Source: Bog-756 sp963727955 (GTDB lineage: Bacteria; Actinomycetota; Acidimicrobiia; Acidimicrobiales; RAAP-2). Taken from it: DNA of 64,000 bases. Both the position numbers and the translations under genes were made by a program. The notes beneath the pieces were generated by a model. The model had not been told where the DNA came from, ran no database searches, and worked only from the letters and a program-made list of their open reading frames with translations. The stretch lies in contig CAVSII010000003.1 of assembly GCA_963727955.1 (NCBI GenBank), positions 416,289-480,288 on the forward strand. The letters run 5' to 3'. Shown piece after piece: positions 24,069 to 33,141 of the stretch (within the stretch, counting starts at the first letter, position 1; every line of letters begins with the position of its first letter).

Positions 24069-26105
24069 CTACCCTGTTATCCCCACGACGGGCTGGTTCA
24101 GGTGCTTGCCGGCCATCGAGCCGAGGAAGGGCGCCCCGAAGCTGAAGACGCCTCCGTCGGCCGCCACCAGGTAGTAGCCGCCACCTCGGGCTGACGCCAT
24201 GCCCACAATGGGCTGGTTCAGGTGCTTGCCGGCCATTGAGCCGAGGAAGGGCGCCCCGAAGCTGAAGACGCCTCCGTCGGCCGCCACCAGGTAGTAGCCG
24301 CCGCCTCGGGCTGACGCCATGCCCACAATGGGCTGGTTCAGGTGCTTGCCGGCCATCGAGCCGAGGAAGGGCGCCCCGAAGCTGAAGACGCCTCCGTCGG
24401 CCGCCACCAGGTAGTAGCCGCCGCCTCGGGCTGACGCCATGCCCACAATGGGCTGGTTCAGGTGCTTGCCGGCCATCGAGCCGTCGTTGACCGCGTCGCC
24501 GTAGGTGAACACCGCCCCGTTGGCAGCCACCTGCCAGTACCCGGCCCCGTCGGAGGTGGCCGCCATCCCCACAATTTTGGAGCTCAGCGACTGGTTTCCG
24601 GCCGATCCATGGAAACCGGCGTCCCCGAAGCAAAAGACCCCGCCGTCTGATGCCACAAGCCAATAGCCCCCCTCATCCTTCGTGACGGCCATGCCCACCA
24701 CGGGCGCAGTCAAGTGCCCGCCCGCCATCGCCCCCCGGAAGGGCGCACCGAAGCTGAAGACGCCACCGTCGGAGGCCACCTCGTAGTAGGCGCCGATGGG
24801 GACGAGCTGGTCCTGGGTCGCTGACGGGCCTCCATTATTGGACACGGTCTGACCGGTGAAGACCCGATTGATCGAGGTACCAGCCGAATCGGTCACCGTC
24901 AGGGTCACCGCGTACGATCCCCCCCTGGCGTAGGTGTGGGCCACGGTTGGACCCGAGGCGGTCACAGACGAGCCGTCCCCGAATTCCCAGGCAAAGGAGA
25001 CGATCCTTCCTACGGGAGCCGCGGCAGCCGAGGCGTCAAAGGTTGTCGGAGATCCGGGGTCGGCCGGCGTGAACCTGAACGAAGCGGTAGGGGCTTGGTC
25101 AGGAGAGATGGCGATGGCCTGGGGACTGGTGCCGACGGCGATGGTCGCACCGACGGTATTGGTGGCGGTGTGGATGGGCGTCACCGTTCCGGCGGCCGTA
25201 TTGGCGACAAAGACGGTGTGGCCGTCGGGGGTCACCGCCACACTGCTCGGGCCAGACCCGACGTTGATCGCCGGCTCGGCCGCATCGGTGGCAAGGTCGA
25301 TGGGGGTGACGGTATCCGAGTAGTTGTTGGCAACGTAGGCTGTACTGCCATCGGGAGTGATGGCTATGCCCAGAGGGTTGTTGCCGACGGGGATGTTTGC
25401 CTCCGTGGTATTCGTGGCGACGTTGATGGGGGTGACGGCGTTGATCAGAGTGCTGACGACATAGACGGTCTCACCGTTCGGAGTAATGGCGATACTCGTC
25501 GGAAGGGCGCCGACGGTGATGGACGGCTCGGCCGTGTTCGTGGACAGATTGATGGGCGTGACGGTGCCCGAATCATTGTTGGTCACATAAGCGGTTTTGC
25601 CGTCCGGTGTGATAGCAATGTCGACCGGCTGGGATCCGGCGGCGATGGAGACCTCTGCAGTGTTGGTTGCGACGTCGATGGGAGTGACGGTATTCGATTC
25701 GTAGTTGTCGACATACGCCGTTTTGCCATTGGGTGCGATGGCGATGCCAGTGGGGTCGGAGCCGACGGTGATAGCCGTCCCAGTCGTGCCCGTGGTGGTG
25801 TTGATGGGGGTCACGTCGTTCGAATTCGAGTTGACGACGTACGCGGTCCGGCCGTCGGGGGTGATGGCGATACTTTGGGGAACAGATCCCGCCGGGATGG
25901 GTGCTCCTCCGGTGCTGGTGGCGACGGCGATGGGAGTGACGGTGTTCGAGCCGGAATTGGCGACATAGACGGTGGTGCCCAGGGTTGCCGCGGCGTCAGC
26001 AGGGGACGACTCCTGCGGTGCGAGGGCCGCCGTACTCGACATGGCCAGAACTGCCAGAACTACAGCGGCAGTCGCTCTCACGAGTGCTTTTATGCTTGTG
26101 ATCAT
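24069..26105 (-). CDS. Secreted YVTN beta-propeller / PKD / GGVFSFG-repeat protein
   Basis: Envelope protein of 678 residues. A signal peptide (ALVRATAAVVLAVLAMSSTAA) is followed by about eight YVTN repeats of roughly 42 residues (VYVANSGSNTVTPI type), which should form a beta-propeller. A PKD domain (FAWEFGDGS, AVTLTVTDSAG) comes next, and then seven repeats of about 40 residues with YYLVAADGGVFSFGAPF and KHLNQPIVGMA. The last repeat type is common in Acidimicrobiia secreted proteins and has no known function. AGGGGG precedes the ATG at 26105; upstream frame is excluded. Likely surface binding or adhesion. The 3' repeats are nearly identical at DNA level. Confidence 0.9.
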   Translation of the reverse strand: MITSIKALVRATAAVVLAVLAMSSTAALAPQESSPADAAATLGTTVYVANSGSNTVTPIAVATSTGGAPIPAGSVPQSIAITPDGRTAYVVNSNSNDVTPINTTTGTTGTAITVGSDPTGIAIAPNGKTAYVDNYESNTVTPIDVATNTAEVSIAAGSQPVDIAITPDGKTAYVTNNDSGTVTPINLSTNTAEPSITVGALPTSIAITPNGETVYVVSTLINAVTPINVATNTTEANIPVGNNPLGIAITPDGSTAYVANNYSDTVTPIDLATDAAEPAINVGSGPSSVAVTPDGHTVFVANTAAGTVTPIHTATNTVGATIAVGTSPQAIAISPDQAPTASFRFTPADPGSPTTFDASAAAAPVGRIVSFAWEFGDGSSVTASGPTVAHTYARGGSYAVTLTVTDSAGTSINRVFTGQTVSNNGGPSATQDQLVPIGAYYEVASDGGVFSFGAPFRGAMAGGHLTAPVVGMAVTKDEGGYWLVASDGGVFCFGDAGFHGSAGNQSLSSKIVGMAATSDGAGYWQVAANGAVFTYGDAVNDGSMAGKHLNQPIVGMASARGGGYYLVAADGGVFSFGAPFLGSMAGKHLNQPIVGMASARGGGYYLVAADGGVFSFGAPFLGSMAGKHLNQPIVGMASARGGGYYLVAADGGVFSFGAPFLGSMAGKHLNQPVVGITG
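24082..24480 (-). repeat. 120-bp tandem repeats inside the envelope protein gene
   Basis: The block beginning ctggttcaggtgcttgcc recurs at exact 120-bp steps (about 24092, 24212, 24332, 24452). The 60 bases at 24121-24180, 24241-24300 and 24361-24420 are identical. The unit encodes 40 residues in frame, so copy number can change without breaking the gene. Confidence 0.95.
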
Positions 26106-26442
26106 TTGTCCCCCTGAAGCTCCGCAGTCACCGGCCTTAAATATAAGGTTCACCCGATGGCGCTTACGGGATGGGGGTCGACCGGGAGCCCGTATTTGCC
26201 CATCCATGTAGAGCGGTCCGGTGGCCATCCAAAACGAGGAACGTTGCCAAGCCATGTTCGGACCAGCCGAACAATCAGCGCTGGCGCGGGAGTGTCGGGG
26301 TTCGCAGTAGCTGCCCCCGGTGGGAAAGCACCGGCTGATGGCGGAGGGTGAGTCTGGCGTCGCCTATCACGTGACGTTCATCGACTGGGTAGGTCTTGAC
26401 TGATTCGGTCTGTTTGCCCGCCACGGCCATGTCGGAAGGTCA
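26106..26442. other. Intergenic region, no gene supported
   Basis: About 340 bases between the envelope protein start and the end of the NADP-binding gene. Apart from the ribosome site of the envelope gene I see no gene or RNA; it presumably holds that gene's promoter. Confidence 0.5.
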
Positions 26443-27078
26443 TCAGGCTCCGACGACGAGAGACCGCGCCTCTTCGGAGCTGACCACAAGATCGTGAAGA
26501 TCGCCGCCCACCTCGAGTCGGCTCGACTGTTCGACCCCGCCGATCCTCATCGGCTCAAAGCCCGCCGCTCGGATCAAATGCTCGACTACGTCGCTCCCAT
26601 GCTCGTCCTCGGACACGTAGAACAGAACCGCGGGCTCGGGCGACCGGTGGCTCGATGACTCGAAGAGATCGGCCGACATGGTGCCGAAGGCAATGGCAAA
26701 GCGTGTCCCGACCGGCAACCACCCGGCAACAACTTGGCCCGATGACTGCCCTTCCGGGAGGAGCCGCACGACCTTGCCTTGTGCATCGAGACCGACCGGA
26801 TTGCTCGGAATGACGAGAGACGTGTCTCCCAGCGCGTCGGCGATCTCGTCGATGACGTCTTTCAACACGGAGAACCGCAGCGCAAGGACGACAGCGTCGG
26901 CTCCCTGCATAGCGCTCCGGTTGTCGAGGGCGACGACCGCCGCTCCACCGATGCCCACGGCCAGCTTTCGCGCCGACTCCTTGTCGGCGCTCGCGAGCTG
27001 GAGAGTCTCGCCACCGGCAGCGAGCTGACGCGCTATGGCCGATCCGATGCCTCCGGTCCCGATGATCGCCGTGGTCAT
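26443..27078 (-). CDS. NADP-binding (F420-dependent NADP reductase-like) protein
   Basis: Rossmann-fold protein of 211 residues. The N-terminus MTTAIIGTGGIGSAIARQL is a nucleotide-binding GxGxxG, followed by ADAVVLALRFSVLKDVIDEIADALGDTSLVIPSNPVG. This matches the F420_oxidored/NADP-binding family that includes short metalloreductase-like enzymes. It probably reduces a small substrate with NADPH or F420. It is last in a run of minus-strand genes (VOC, flavoprotein, double VOC) with gaps of 26 to 28 bases, so likely part of their operon. Confidence 0.85.
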   Translation of the reverse strand: MTTAIIGTGGIGSAIARQLAAGGETLQLASADKESARKLAVGIGGAAVVALDNRSAMQGADAVVLALRFSVLKDVIDEIADALGDTSLVIPSNPVGLDAQGKVVRLLPEGQSSGQVVAGWLPVGTRFAIAFGTMSADLFESSSHRSPEPAVLFYVSEDEHGSDVVEHLIRAAGFEPMRIGGVEQSSRLEVGGDLHDLVVSSEEARSLVVGA

Positions 27079-27106
27079 GGTGGAGACCTCCGCCCCATCA
27101 GGAAGC

Positions 27107-28018
27107 TCACTCCGACTTGCTCGATGGCCATTGATCGGGGAACCAATCTCCTCCCGGGTCTGTCGTTTGTCCCACTTCGATCAGATGACCGTCGGGATCG
27201 CGGATATAACAACGGATTTCGTACTGGTGCTGCTTCGGCGCCGTCAGGAATTCGGCACCGCGGGCGCTCCATTCGGTGTACAGAGCGTCCATGTCCGTCA
27301 CTCGTATATTGAGGAAACTGCTGACCCGGTTGGGATCGGCGGGCGTCTCCAGAGTGACCTCCGGCTTGTCGTCGGTCGGCCCTCCGCCCACGTTGATGAT
27401 GACCCAACTGTTCGACAGTTGGACATACGTGAGCCCTCCCGGTCCGGAGAACGCATCCCTGCCCCCGAGCACATCGGTGTAGAAGCGGCGAGAGCGCTCG
27501 ACGTCGTCCGACACAATGAAGTGGGCCAGCACGATTCCCGCTGGGGGCGTCGGGAGCTCGTCGGCGGGCGGACTCGATGGCCAGTGATCGGGCACCCAGT
27601 CCCCCTGCAGGTCGGTCGTCTGCCCCACTTCGATCAGGTGACCATCGGGATCACGGATGTAGCAACGGATCTCGTACTGGTGCTGCTTAGGAGGCGTCAG
27701 GAACTGAGCACCCCGCGCCCTCCATTCGGAGTACACCGTGCCGATGTCCTTGACCCGGATGTTGACGAAACTGCTGACCCGGTTGGGATCAGCGGGCGTC
27801 TCCAGGGTGACCTCCGGCTTGTCGTCGGTCGGGCCTCCGCCGGCATTGATGACGATCCAACTATTCGACAGTGCGACGTTGGTCGGCCCTCCGGGGCTGG
27901 AGAAGGCGACCCGGCCCCCGAGAACTTCGGTGTAGAACCGCCGAGAACGCTCCACGTCGTCCGACACGATGAAGTGCGTGAGCAGGATTTCCTCTTGGGA
28001 CCCTGGGACCTCGGCCAT
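27107..28018 (-). CDS. Two-domain VOC protein (internal duplication)
   Basis: Protein of 303 residues made of two nearly identical VOC domains (about 10-135 and 160-288). Each has the block HFIVSDDVERSRRFYTEVLGG or DVLGG, then NSWIVIN, GGPTDDKPEVTLETPADPNR and CYIRDPDGHLIEVGQTTD, where the final Glu is a typical VOC metal ligand. The two halves share long identical stretches also at DNA level, so the duplication is recent. CCGGAGG lies before the ATG at 28018. It may act on an electrophile or bind a drug; co-transcribed with the flavoprotein 26 bases upstream. Confidence 0.9.
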   Translation of the reverse strand: MAEVPGSQEEILLTHFIVSDDVERSRRFYTEVLGGRVAFSSPGGPTNVALSNSWIVINAGGGPTDDKPEVTLETPADPNRVSSFVNIRVKDIGTVYSEWRARGAQFLTPPKQHQYEIRCYIRDPDGHLIEVGQTTDLQGDWVPDHWPSSPPADELPTPPAGIVLAHFIVSDDVERSRRFYTDVLGGRDAFSGPGGLTYVQLSNSWVIINVGGGPTDDKPEVTLETPADPNRVSSFLNIRVTDMDALYTEWSARGAEFLTAPKQHQYEIRCYIRDPDGHLIEVGQTTDPGGDWFPDQWPSSKSE

Positions 28019-28044
28019 CTGCTACCTCCGGTGGTCTTCCACGG

Positions 28045-29418
28045 TCATGGCCGTGCCATCTGCGCCTGCATGGGCGGCAAAGGCAGCGGCATTTTGGCGA
28101 CCGACATCCGAAGGGTTTTGAAAGCCGAATCGAAGATGGTCGAGAAACTCGGGAACGGCTGGATGACGTCGCTCAATACCTCCAACGGAACGCGGGCACG
28201 TATGGCCAGCGTCGCCTGCTGGAGCCACTCGCCGGCCTCGGGTCCGAGGGCGTAGGCGCCAGTCAACCGGTTGCCGTCGCTGAGCAGGGTCAAGAATCCG
28301 TTCGACTGGGCGTACTTGTGGCTGTAGGTGGCGGTCTTGGACACGTCGGTCAAGAGCGTTGTGCTGCTGTAGGGTGCGTCCGCGGCACCGACGGCGGCGG
28401 CCTGCGGATCGGTGTACGTGACACGCGGCACGGCTTCGTAGTTGGTCGGGTGGCTCTCTCCGGCGATGTTCGCCGCCACAACGTCTCCCTCGTACTCGCC
28501 GACGTGTGTCAGGGGCCAGATCCCGTTGACATCCCCAATGGCCCAAATGTTGTCGCCGGCACGCAAATACTCGTCCACCACGATGCCGTGTGGGTTTGCC
28601 TCGATACCGACAGTCTCGAGCCCGATTCCTTCGACACGGGGATGGCGGCCGGTCGCCACGAGCAGTCGCTCGCCTTGTACCGAGGTCCCGTCCGAGAGCC
28701 TCAGGACGTAGTCGCTTCCGTGGCGCGAGGCCTCCGCGGCCTGGACTCCGAGGTGCAACTCGATGCCATCCCGCCGCAGTGCCTCGGTCAGAGCCACGCC
28801 AAGGGGGCCCGGCTCTCGTGGGATCAGCCGATCGGCGCCCTCGACGAGTACGGCCTCACCACCGAGCCGGCGTACCACCTGTGCGATCTCGACACCGGCC
28901 GCGCCACCGCCGAGAACAATGAGGCGGCTGGGAATCGTCTTCATGGACGTCGCTTCGCGCGTGCCCCACACGCCGACCAGGCCGTCGAGCCCCGGAATGG
29001 GCGGTACGAAAGGATCCGCGCCCGTCGCTACCACGACATGGTCCGCCGTATGGCGAGTGCCGTCCACGTCGACCACGCCGGGCCCGGCGAGCCGGCCCAT
29101 ACCCCGGACCAGCGCGATGCCCCGATCCGCCAGCCATTTCTCCTGTCCCGCATCCGAATAGTCGGACACCATGTAGTCCCGCCAGTCCAGCGCCGCCTGC
29201 ACGTTCACCTCGGCGCTGGCGCCGACGTCGCGGGCGCCCTGGACCGCCTCCCCCGGACGCAAGAGGGACTTGGACGGGATGCACGCCCAGTAGGAGCACT
29301 CGCCGCCAACCAGCTCCCGCTCGACGACGGCCACTCGAAGCCCACGCGCCACGATGGCCCCGGCGCAGTGCTCGCCGGGCGCACCGCCGCCCAGCACGAT
29401 CACGTCGAAATCGCTCAT
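28045..29418 (-). CDS. Pyridine nucleotide-disulfide oxidoreductase family flavoprotein
   Basis: FAD/NAD(P)-dependent enzyme of 457 residues in the lipoamide dehydrogenase/mercuric reductase class. The FAD motif is VIVLGGGAPGE, the redox-active pair is Cys41 and Cys46 in GGECSYWACIPSKSLLRP, the second nucleotide site is RLIVLGGGAAGVEIAQVVRRLGG, and ATGRHPRVEG and IWAIGDVNG are typical. The dimerisation domain ends IQPFPSFSTIF where lipoamide dehydrogenases have the catalytic His-Pro motif, so that histidine is absent. It overlaps the preceding VOC gene by ATGA, suggesting joint action. Substrate unknown. Confidence 0.9.
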   Translation of the reverse strand: MSDFDVIVLGGGAPGEHCAGAIVARGLRVAVVERELVGGECSYWACIPSKSLLRPGEAVQGARDVGASAEVNVQAALDWRDYMVSDYSDAGQEKWLADRGIALVRGMGRLAGPGVVDVDGTRHTADHVVVATGADPFVPPIPGLDGLVGVWGTREATSMKTIPSRLIVLGGGAAGVEIAQVVRRLGGEAVLVEGADRLIPREPGPLGVALTEALRRDGIELHLGVQAAEASRHGSDYVLRLSDGTSVQGERLLVATGRHPRVEGIGLETVGIEANPHGIVVDEYLRAGDNIWAIGDVNGIWPLTHVGEYEGDVVAANIAGESHPTNYEAVPRVTYTDPQAAAVGAADAPYSSTTLLTDVSKTATYSHKYAQSNGFLTLLSDGNRLTGAYALGPEAGEWLQQATLAIRARVPLEVLSDVIQPFPSFSTIFDSAFKTLRMSVAKMPLPLPPMQAQMARP

Positions 29419-30092
29419 TCAGGAAGCTCCTGACCGCTCTGTTCGCGCACCATATACTCGGCGTACCAATCGGGCCAGTCCGGATCGGCCCGGCCGATGC
29501 GCTTCTCGTGCTCACCGTGGGCCGACTCGGCGCGGCGCAACGCCGCAGCCAGGTCACCGTCTGAGTTGAACGAGGTGGTGGTGGGATCGAGGCGGCCCGG
29601 GAGGCGATCGGTCACCTGTTGGAGCAGCCAGCCGTTGCCGTCTGGGTCTTCGAACACGGCAAAGGAGTTGTAGCTCTTGCCATCCGGATCCGGTCCATCG
29701 ACCCGATCACCCGTCGCCTCAGGGTCGAGTTGCGCTCCGGGCGCGCCGGAATGGAACACTCCACTGACCGTGGCTCCCCGGCTGACAAGTTCTTGGCGCC
29801 CGGCTTCGATGTCAGACACGATCAGGTAGAGGCCATGGGCAGATCCGGGTGGCGCCCCCGTGATGTGGGTGCCGAACTGCACGGAACACTGCGATCCCGG
29901 TGGCGTGAATTGCACGACCCGGAAGCCGTTGTCGAACGAGAAGTCGGCGTCGAGCCTCCAGCCGAGGCCGGCGTAGAAGGCCTTGGAGCGATCGGCGTCG
30001 GACACGGGGATGACCACCACCTCCAGCTTGAGATCGGCCGGTGCTCTGCTCGGCGGTTCGCCGGGTGCGCTCTGTCCATCGACGGTGCTCAT
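29415..30092 (-). CDS. VOC family protein with C-terminal extension
   Basis: VOC protein of 225 residues: LKLEVVVIPVSDADRSKAFYAGLGWRLDADF, GFRVVQFTPPGSQCSVQFG, GLYLIVSDIEAGRQELVSRGA and AVFEDPDGNGWLLQQVTDRLPGR are the standard blocks. After about residue 165 comes an acidic and charged tail (EKRIGRADPDWPDWYAEYMVREQSG) seen in VOC proteins annotated as possible drug or hydrolase partners. First gene of the four-gene minus-strand set. Starts at 30092 with AGGAGAG upstream. Confidence 0.85.
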   Translation of the reverse strand: MSTVDGQSAPGEPPSRAPADLKLEVVVIPVSDADRSKAFYAGLGWRLDADFSFDNGFRVVQFTPPGSQCSVQFGTHITGAPPGSAHGLYLIVSDIEAGRQELVSRGATVSGVFHSGAPGAQLDPEATGDRVDGPDPDGKSYNSFAVFEDPDGNGWLLQQVTDRLPGRLDPTTTSFNSDGDLAAALRRAESAHGEHEKRIGRADPDWPDWYAEYMVREQSGQELPE

Positions 30093-30309
30093 CCGGCTCT
30101 CCTCCGGTCTGGTCCCCGAAGGATTATCGCACCCAGGCTAACGCTTTGCACATGAAAATCTCTCACGCCGGGTTCGACGTCCTTCCGGCGCACGGGGGTC
30201 GAATGGCGATGCACGGGTGAACGTTTAAACCTTTCCGCCCGGCCCGCGAGCAGCCCGAATTCCTATCGTCGAAATCCCCGGCGGAGGACGGGCGCTCCGA
30301 CCCCCAGGG

Positions 30310-30924
30310 TCAGCGCTTGATGCCGATGCTCTTGCCTTCGGTGTAGCGGATGGGCTCCTCCAATGTGTCGACCAGGAATTGATCCCGGTCTCCTCGTTCC
30401 CACGCCTCCCTCAACCCCGGAGCGGCCAAGTCGAAGTCGGGCCGGATTTTCTTGAACACGCCCCGCAGATCGACGTGGAGCTCTGCCATCGTGGGCCGTC
30501 CCCAGTACCAGTATCCGTTGTAGATCTTGAATATCCTGAGTCCGGGCTCGAGAACGAACGTGTGGGGGACCATCGGATCGTGCGGCTCATCCGTGAACTC
30601 CTTGATGTCCAGATCCCTCTGGACGATCCGATCGGGGTCCGAAAGGAAGGGCCACGTGGCGCCCAAGGCGTCCCGGAACTCATTGATGTTCAGCTGATTG
30701 TCGGTCGAGATAAGGGCCAATCGCGTATAGGCATTCCTGAACTCGGGATACACGTCGACCAATTGCCCTACGAACTGGTGCTCTTTCGGATCGAAGCCGC
30801 CACGGGACAGATGAAGCACCATCGGGTTGCCGCCCTGGAGCTCCGACAGGGACCGCTGCCGGCCAGATTGATCGGCGAGCTCGTAGTCGGGAAACGTCTC
30901 GCCTTCACGGATGTCGCTGCGCAT
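30310..30924 (-). CDS. Peroxiredoxin-like protein lacking the peroxidatic cysteine
   Basis: Thioredoxin-fold protein of 204 residues (MRSDIREGETFPDYELADQSG, PMVLHLSRGGFDPKEHQF, RLALISTDN, WPFLSDPDRIVQRDLDI, VPHTFVLEPGLRIFKIYNGYWYWG). It aligns with the gene at 35474-36076, but where that one has RGNYCPKEHQ this one has RGGFDPKEHQ: Cys45 is Asp45. A peroxidase role is therefore unlikely; binding or chaperone function is possible. GGAGG precedes the ATG at 30924. It follows the GH15 gene by 58 bases on the same strand. Confidence 0.8.
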   Translation of the reverse strand: MRSDIREGETFPDYELADQSGRQRSLSELQGGNPMVLHLSRGGFDPKEHQFVGQLVDVYPEFRNAYTRLALISTDNQLNINEFRDALGATWPFLSDPDRIVQRDLDIKEFTDEPHDPMVPHTFVLEPGLRIFKIYNGYWYWGRPTMAELHVDLRGVFKKIRPDFDLAAPGLREAWERGDRDQFLVDTLEEPIRYTEGKSIGIKR

Positions 30925-30982
30925 GTGGCCTCCAAGCTCTAGAGGGTCTGTTCCAAAGATCCCGCGGGATCCCAGCAGACGT

Positions 30983-32872
30983 TCACGTCGGTTGCGTCTG
31001 TCGTTCGCTCTCAGAAATTGCCCAGGCCGCGTTGACCAGCCCGATATGACTGAAGGCCTGCGGGAAGTTGCCAAGGAGCTCCCCGCTCACCGGATCGACC
31101 TCTTCGGCCAGCAGGCCGACCTCATTGACGAAGGCGGCGGCACGCTCGAAAACGGCCCGGGCCCGAACCGGCTGGCCCGCCCGAGCAAGGGCCTGGGCCA
31201 GCCAGAAGGTGCACAAAAGGAAGGCGCCCTCCTCGCCCTCGAGGCCATCGTGGGACCGATAGCGATAGACCAATCCCCGCTGGTCGGTGAGCCGCTCCTC
31301 GGTGGCATCGACCGTGGCCAGCACCCTCGGATCGTTGGCCGGGAGAAATCCCACCAGGGGAACCATGAGGTTGGAGGCGTCAAGCTCGTCTGAGCCAAAG
31401 GACTGGGTGAAGGCCTTGGCTCGGTCACTCCAGCCCTTGGTCAGGATCGCCTCACGGATCTGGTCTCGCGTCTGCGTCCATGACTCGATTCGAGAGAAGG
31501 CGTTCAGACGGTCGGCCAGGATCACCGCTCGATCGAGTGCCACCCAGCACATCAGCTTGGAATACAAGAAATCTCGCGGCTCCCCCCGGATCTCCCAGAT
31601 TCCTTGATCCTTCTTCTGCCACCGGCTGGCGGCGGTGTCGGCCAGCTGCACGAGGAATTTTCGCGTGGCCGGTGCCAGGTCGGTGGGCGTATCCCACTTG
31701 CCCGCGTCGGACAGCGGTCCGACCCGATGGGTGTCGTCGAACAGGTGGTCAGACATGCGGTGCACCGCGTTCAGCAACTCGCCGTAGACGTCGAGCTGGC
31801 GTTGTTTGAAGGCCGCGTTGCCCACCCGGACCGGGGCCGAGTGCCGCCAGCCCTTCAGGTGCGGCAGCTCCCGCTCGGTCAGGTCCCGTTCACCGCCGAT
31901 GCCGAACATGATCTGCAATGCACCGCCCCGGTTGAGCGAGCCGGCCGCTGATGAGGAGACGTAATCGAAGAACTGGTTGGCTTCATCGGGACAAGCCGCT
32001 ACCCAAAGGGCTTGGATCGTAAAGGAAGCGTCCCGGACCCAGGCATAGCGGTAGTCCCAGTTCCGGGAGCCACCCACCACCTCGGGCAACGACGTGGTCG
32101 CCGCCGCGCAGATAGCGCCGGTGGGCGCAAAGGAGAGTGACTGGAGCACCCGACCGCTGTGGTGCACCATGTCTCGCCACGGACCCACGTAGGCCTGGTG
32201 GAGCTCAGACCACGACTCCCACCCCGCCACGGTATCTTCGAGCCGGGCGCCTATTTCCGACAGGCTCCAGACCCTGGCCGGACTGCCCTCAGTCTGGTTC
32301 CCGTGATGCAAGGCGAAGCCCATGCTTTCGCCTTGGGCAAGCTGGAACCGGCCTGAGGCCGCGGTGCGGTCCTGGTCGAGCGTCAGGGCCACGGACGTCG
32401 ACAACACCAGCTCGTCGGCGCTCCCCGACGCTCTCAATCCACCGTCGACCGCGTCGAGCGACGGGCGATTCGACCCGTAATCGGGGCGGGGAACGTACTC
32501 CAGGGACAAGTCGACACGCCCCTCCGTACACGTGGCGCGCCGCAGGAGAACGTGAGGCGCTCCTTTGCCGAGCTCGTGTCCCCGGTTGCCTGAACCCATG
32601 GCAAGGGCGTCGGTGATCGTGACCGATCCGGTCGGTGTCCGCAGCGTGGTCTCCAACACCATGGTGCGGTCCAGGTAGCGCCGGCTCACCTCCATCGCGT
32701 TGGTGGCCCCGAAGAACCAGTGCCCGGCTTTCTCGTCGAGGAGGCGACCGAAGGTCGAGGGGCTGTCGAACCGTGGGAAGCAGAGCCAGTCGATCGACCC
32801 ACCCCGACTGACCAGTGCAGCACTATGCCGATCCGACAGGAGCGCGTAGTCAGCTATGGGGGTCGTGGTCAC
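30983..32872 (-). CDS. Glycoside hydrolase family 15 (glucoamylase/trehalase type)
   Basis: Cytoplasmic enzyme of 629 residues that should hydrolyse alpha-linked glucose from trehalose or oligosaccharides. An N-terminal trehalase-like beta domain (IADYALLSDRHSAALVSRGGSIDWLCFPRFDSPS) precedes an alpha/alpha-barrel with NWDYRYAWVRDASFTIQALW, GIWEIRG, FLYSKLMCWVALDRAV and LAEEVDPVSGELLGNFPQAFSHIGLVNAAW, where the Glu residues of GIWEIRG and LAEEVDP are the usual catalytic pair. Actinobacterial GH15 proteins of this layout include trehalases. The GTG at 32872 has AAGGAG upstream. No signal peptide. Confidence 0.92.
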   Translation of the reverse strand: MTTTPIADYALLSDRHSAALVSRGGSIDWLCFPRFDSPSTFGRLLDEKAGHWFFGATNAMEVSRRYLDRTMVLETTLRTPTGSVTITDALAMGSGNRGHELGKGAPHVLLRRATCTEGRVDLSLEYVPRPDYGSNRPSLDAVDGGLRASGSADELVLSTSVALTLDQDRTAASGRFQLAQGESMGFALHHGNQTEGSPARVWSLSEIGARLEDTVAGWESWSELHQAYVGPWRDMVHHSGRVLQSLSFAPTGAICAAATTSLPEVVGGSRNWDYRYAWVRDASFTIQALWVAACPDEANQFFDYVSSSAAGSLNRGGALQIMFGIGGERDLTERELPHLKGWRHSAPVRVGNAAFKQRQLDVYGELLNAVHRMSDHLFDDTHRVGPLSDAGKWDTPTDLAPATRKFLVQLADTAASRWQKKDQGIWEIRGEPRDFLYSKLMCWVALDRAVILADRLNAFSRIESWTQTRDQIREAILTKGWSDRAKAFTQSFGSDELDASNLMVPLVGFLPANDPRVLATVDATEERLTDQRGLVYRYRSHDGLEGEEGAFLLCTFWLAQALARAGQPVRARAVFERAAAFVNEVGLLAEEVDPVSGELLGNFPQAFSHIGLVNAAWAISESERQTQPT

Positions 32873-33141
32873 GTGAACTCCTTCGCTACGGTTTCGATGC
32901 GGACGCGGCGCTCAGGGCGCATTAATTGTTGCGGACAAACCGTCGAAGCTGTCGATGACCACGCACCTCCTCCTCCCAGAGGCGTAATCGCCACGTGGCC
33001 GGGACACATGTCTTCTAGTTCGTGAGCCCGCCCGGTCTCGAAGGCGTTGAAATAGCGCTGGACGGGCTCAGCGAGGCCGACAGAGCGCCCCTGGCGACCG
33101 GCCAATTCAACGGAACCGACGAAATCTGGAGACCATGGCAT
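32869..33141 (-). CDS. Small hypothetical protein, NTF2-like N-terminus
   Basis: Frame of 90 residues starting MPWSPDFVG with GGAGGG four bases upstream. The middle EPVQRYFNAFETGRAHELEDMC resembles the first helix of SnoaL/NTF2-like domains, but the rest of the fold is missing. Its stop overlaps the GTG of the GH15 gene as GTGA, which supports translation. It may be a shortened relic kept as a leader peptide. Confidence 0.4.
   Translation of the reverse strand: MPWSPDFVGSVELAGRQGRSVGLAEPVQRYFNAFETGRAHELEDMCPGHVAITPLGGGGAWSSTASTVCPQQLMRPERRVRIETVAKEFT

Noticed and set aside
24082..24480. Regular 120-bp direct repeats considered as a CRISPR array
   Set aside because: Units are head-to-tail without unique spacers, exactly divisible by three and continuous with an open protein of matching 40-residue repeats.
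24936..26117. A 393-residue Gly/Asp-rich plus-strand frame
   Set aside because: It is the antisense of the YVTN repeats and shares their periodicity; no ribosome site.
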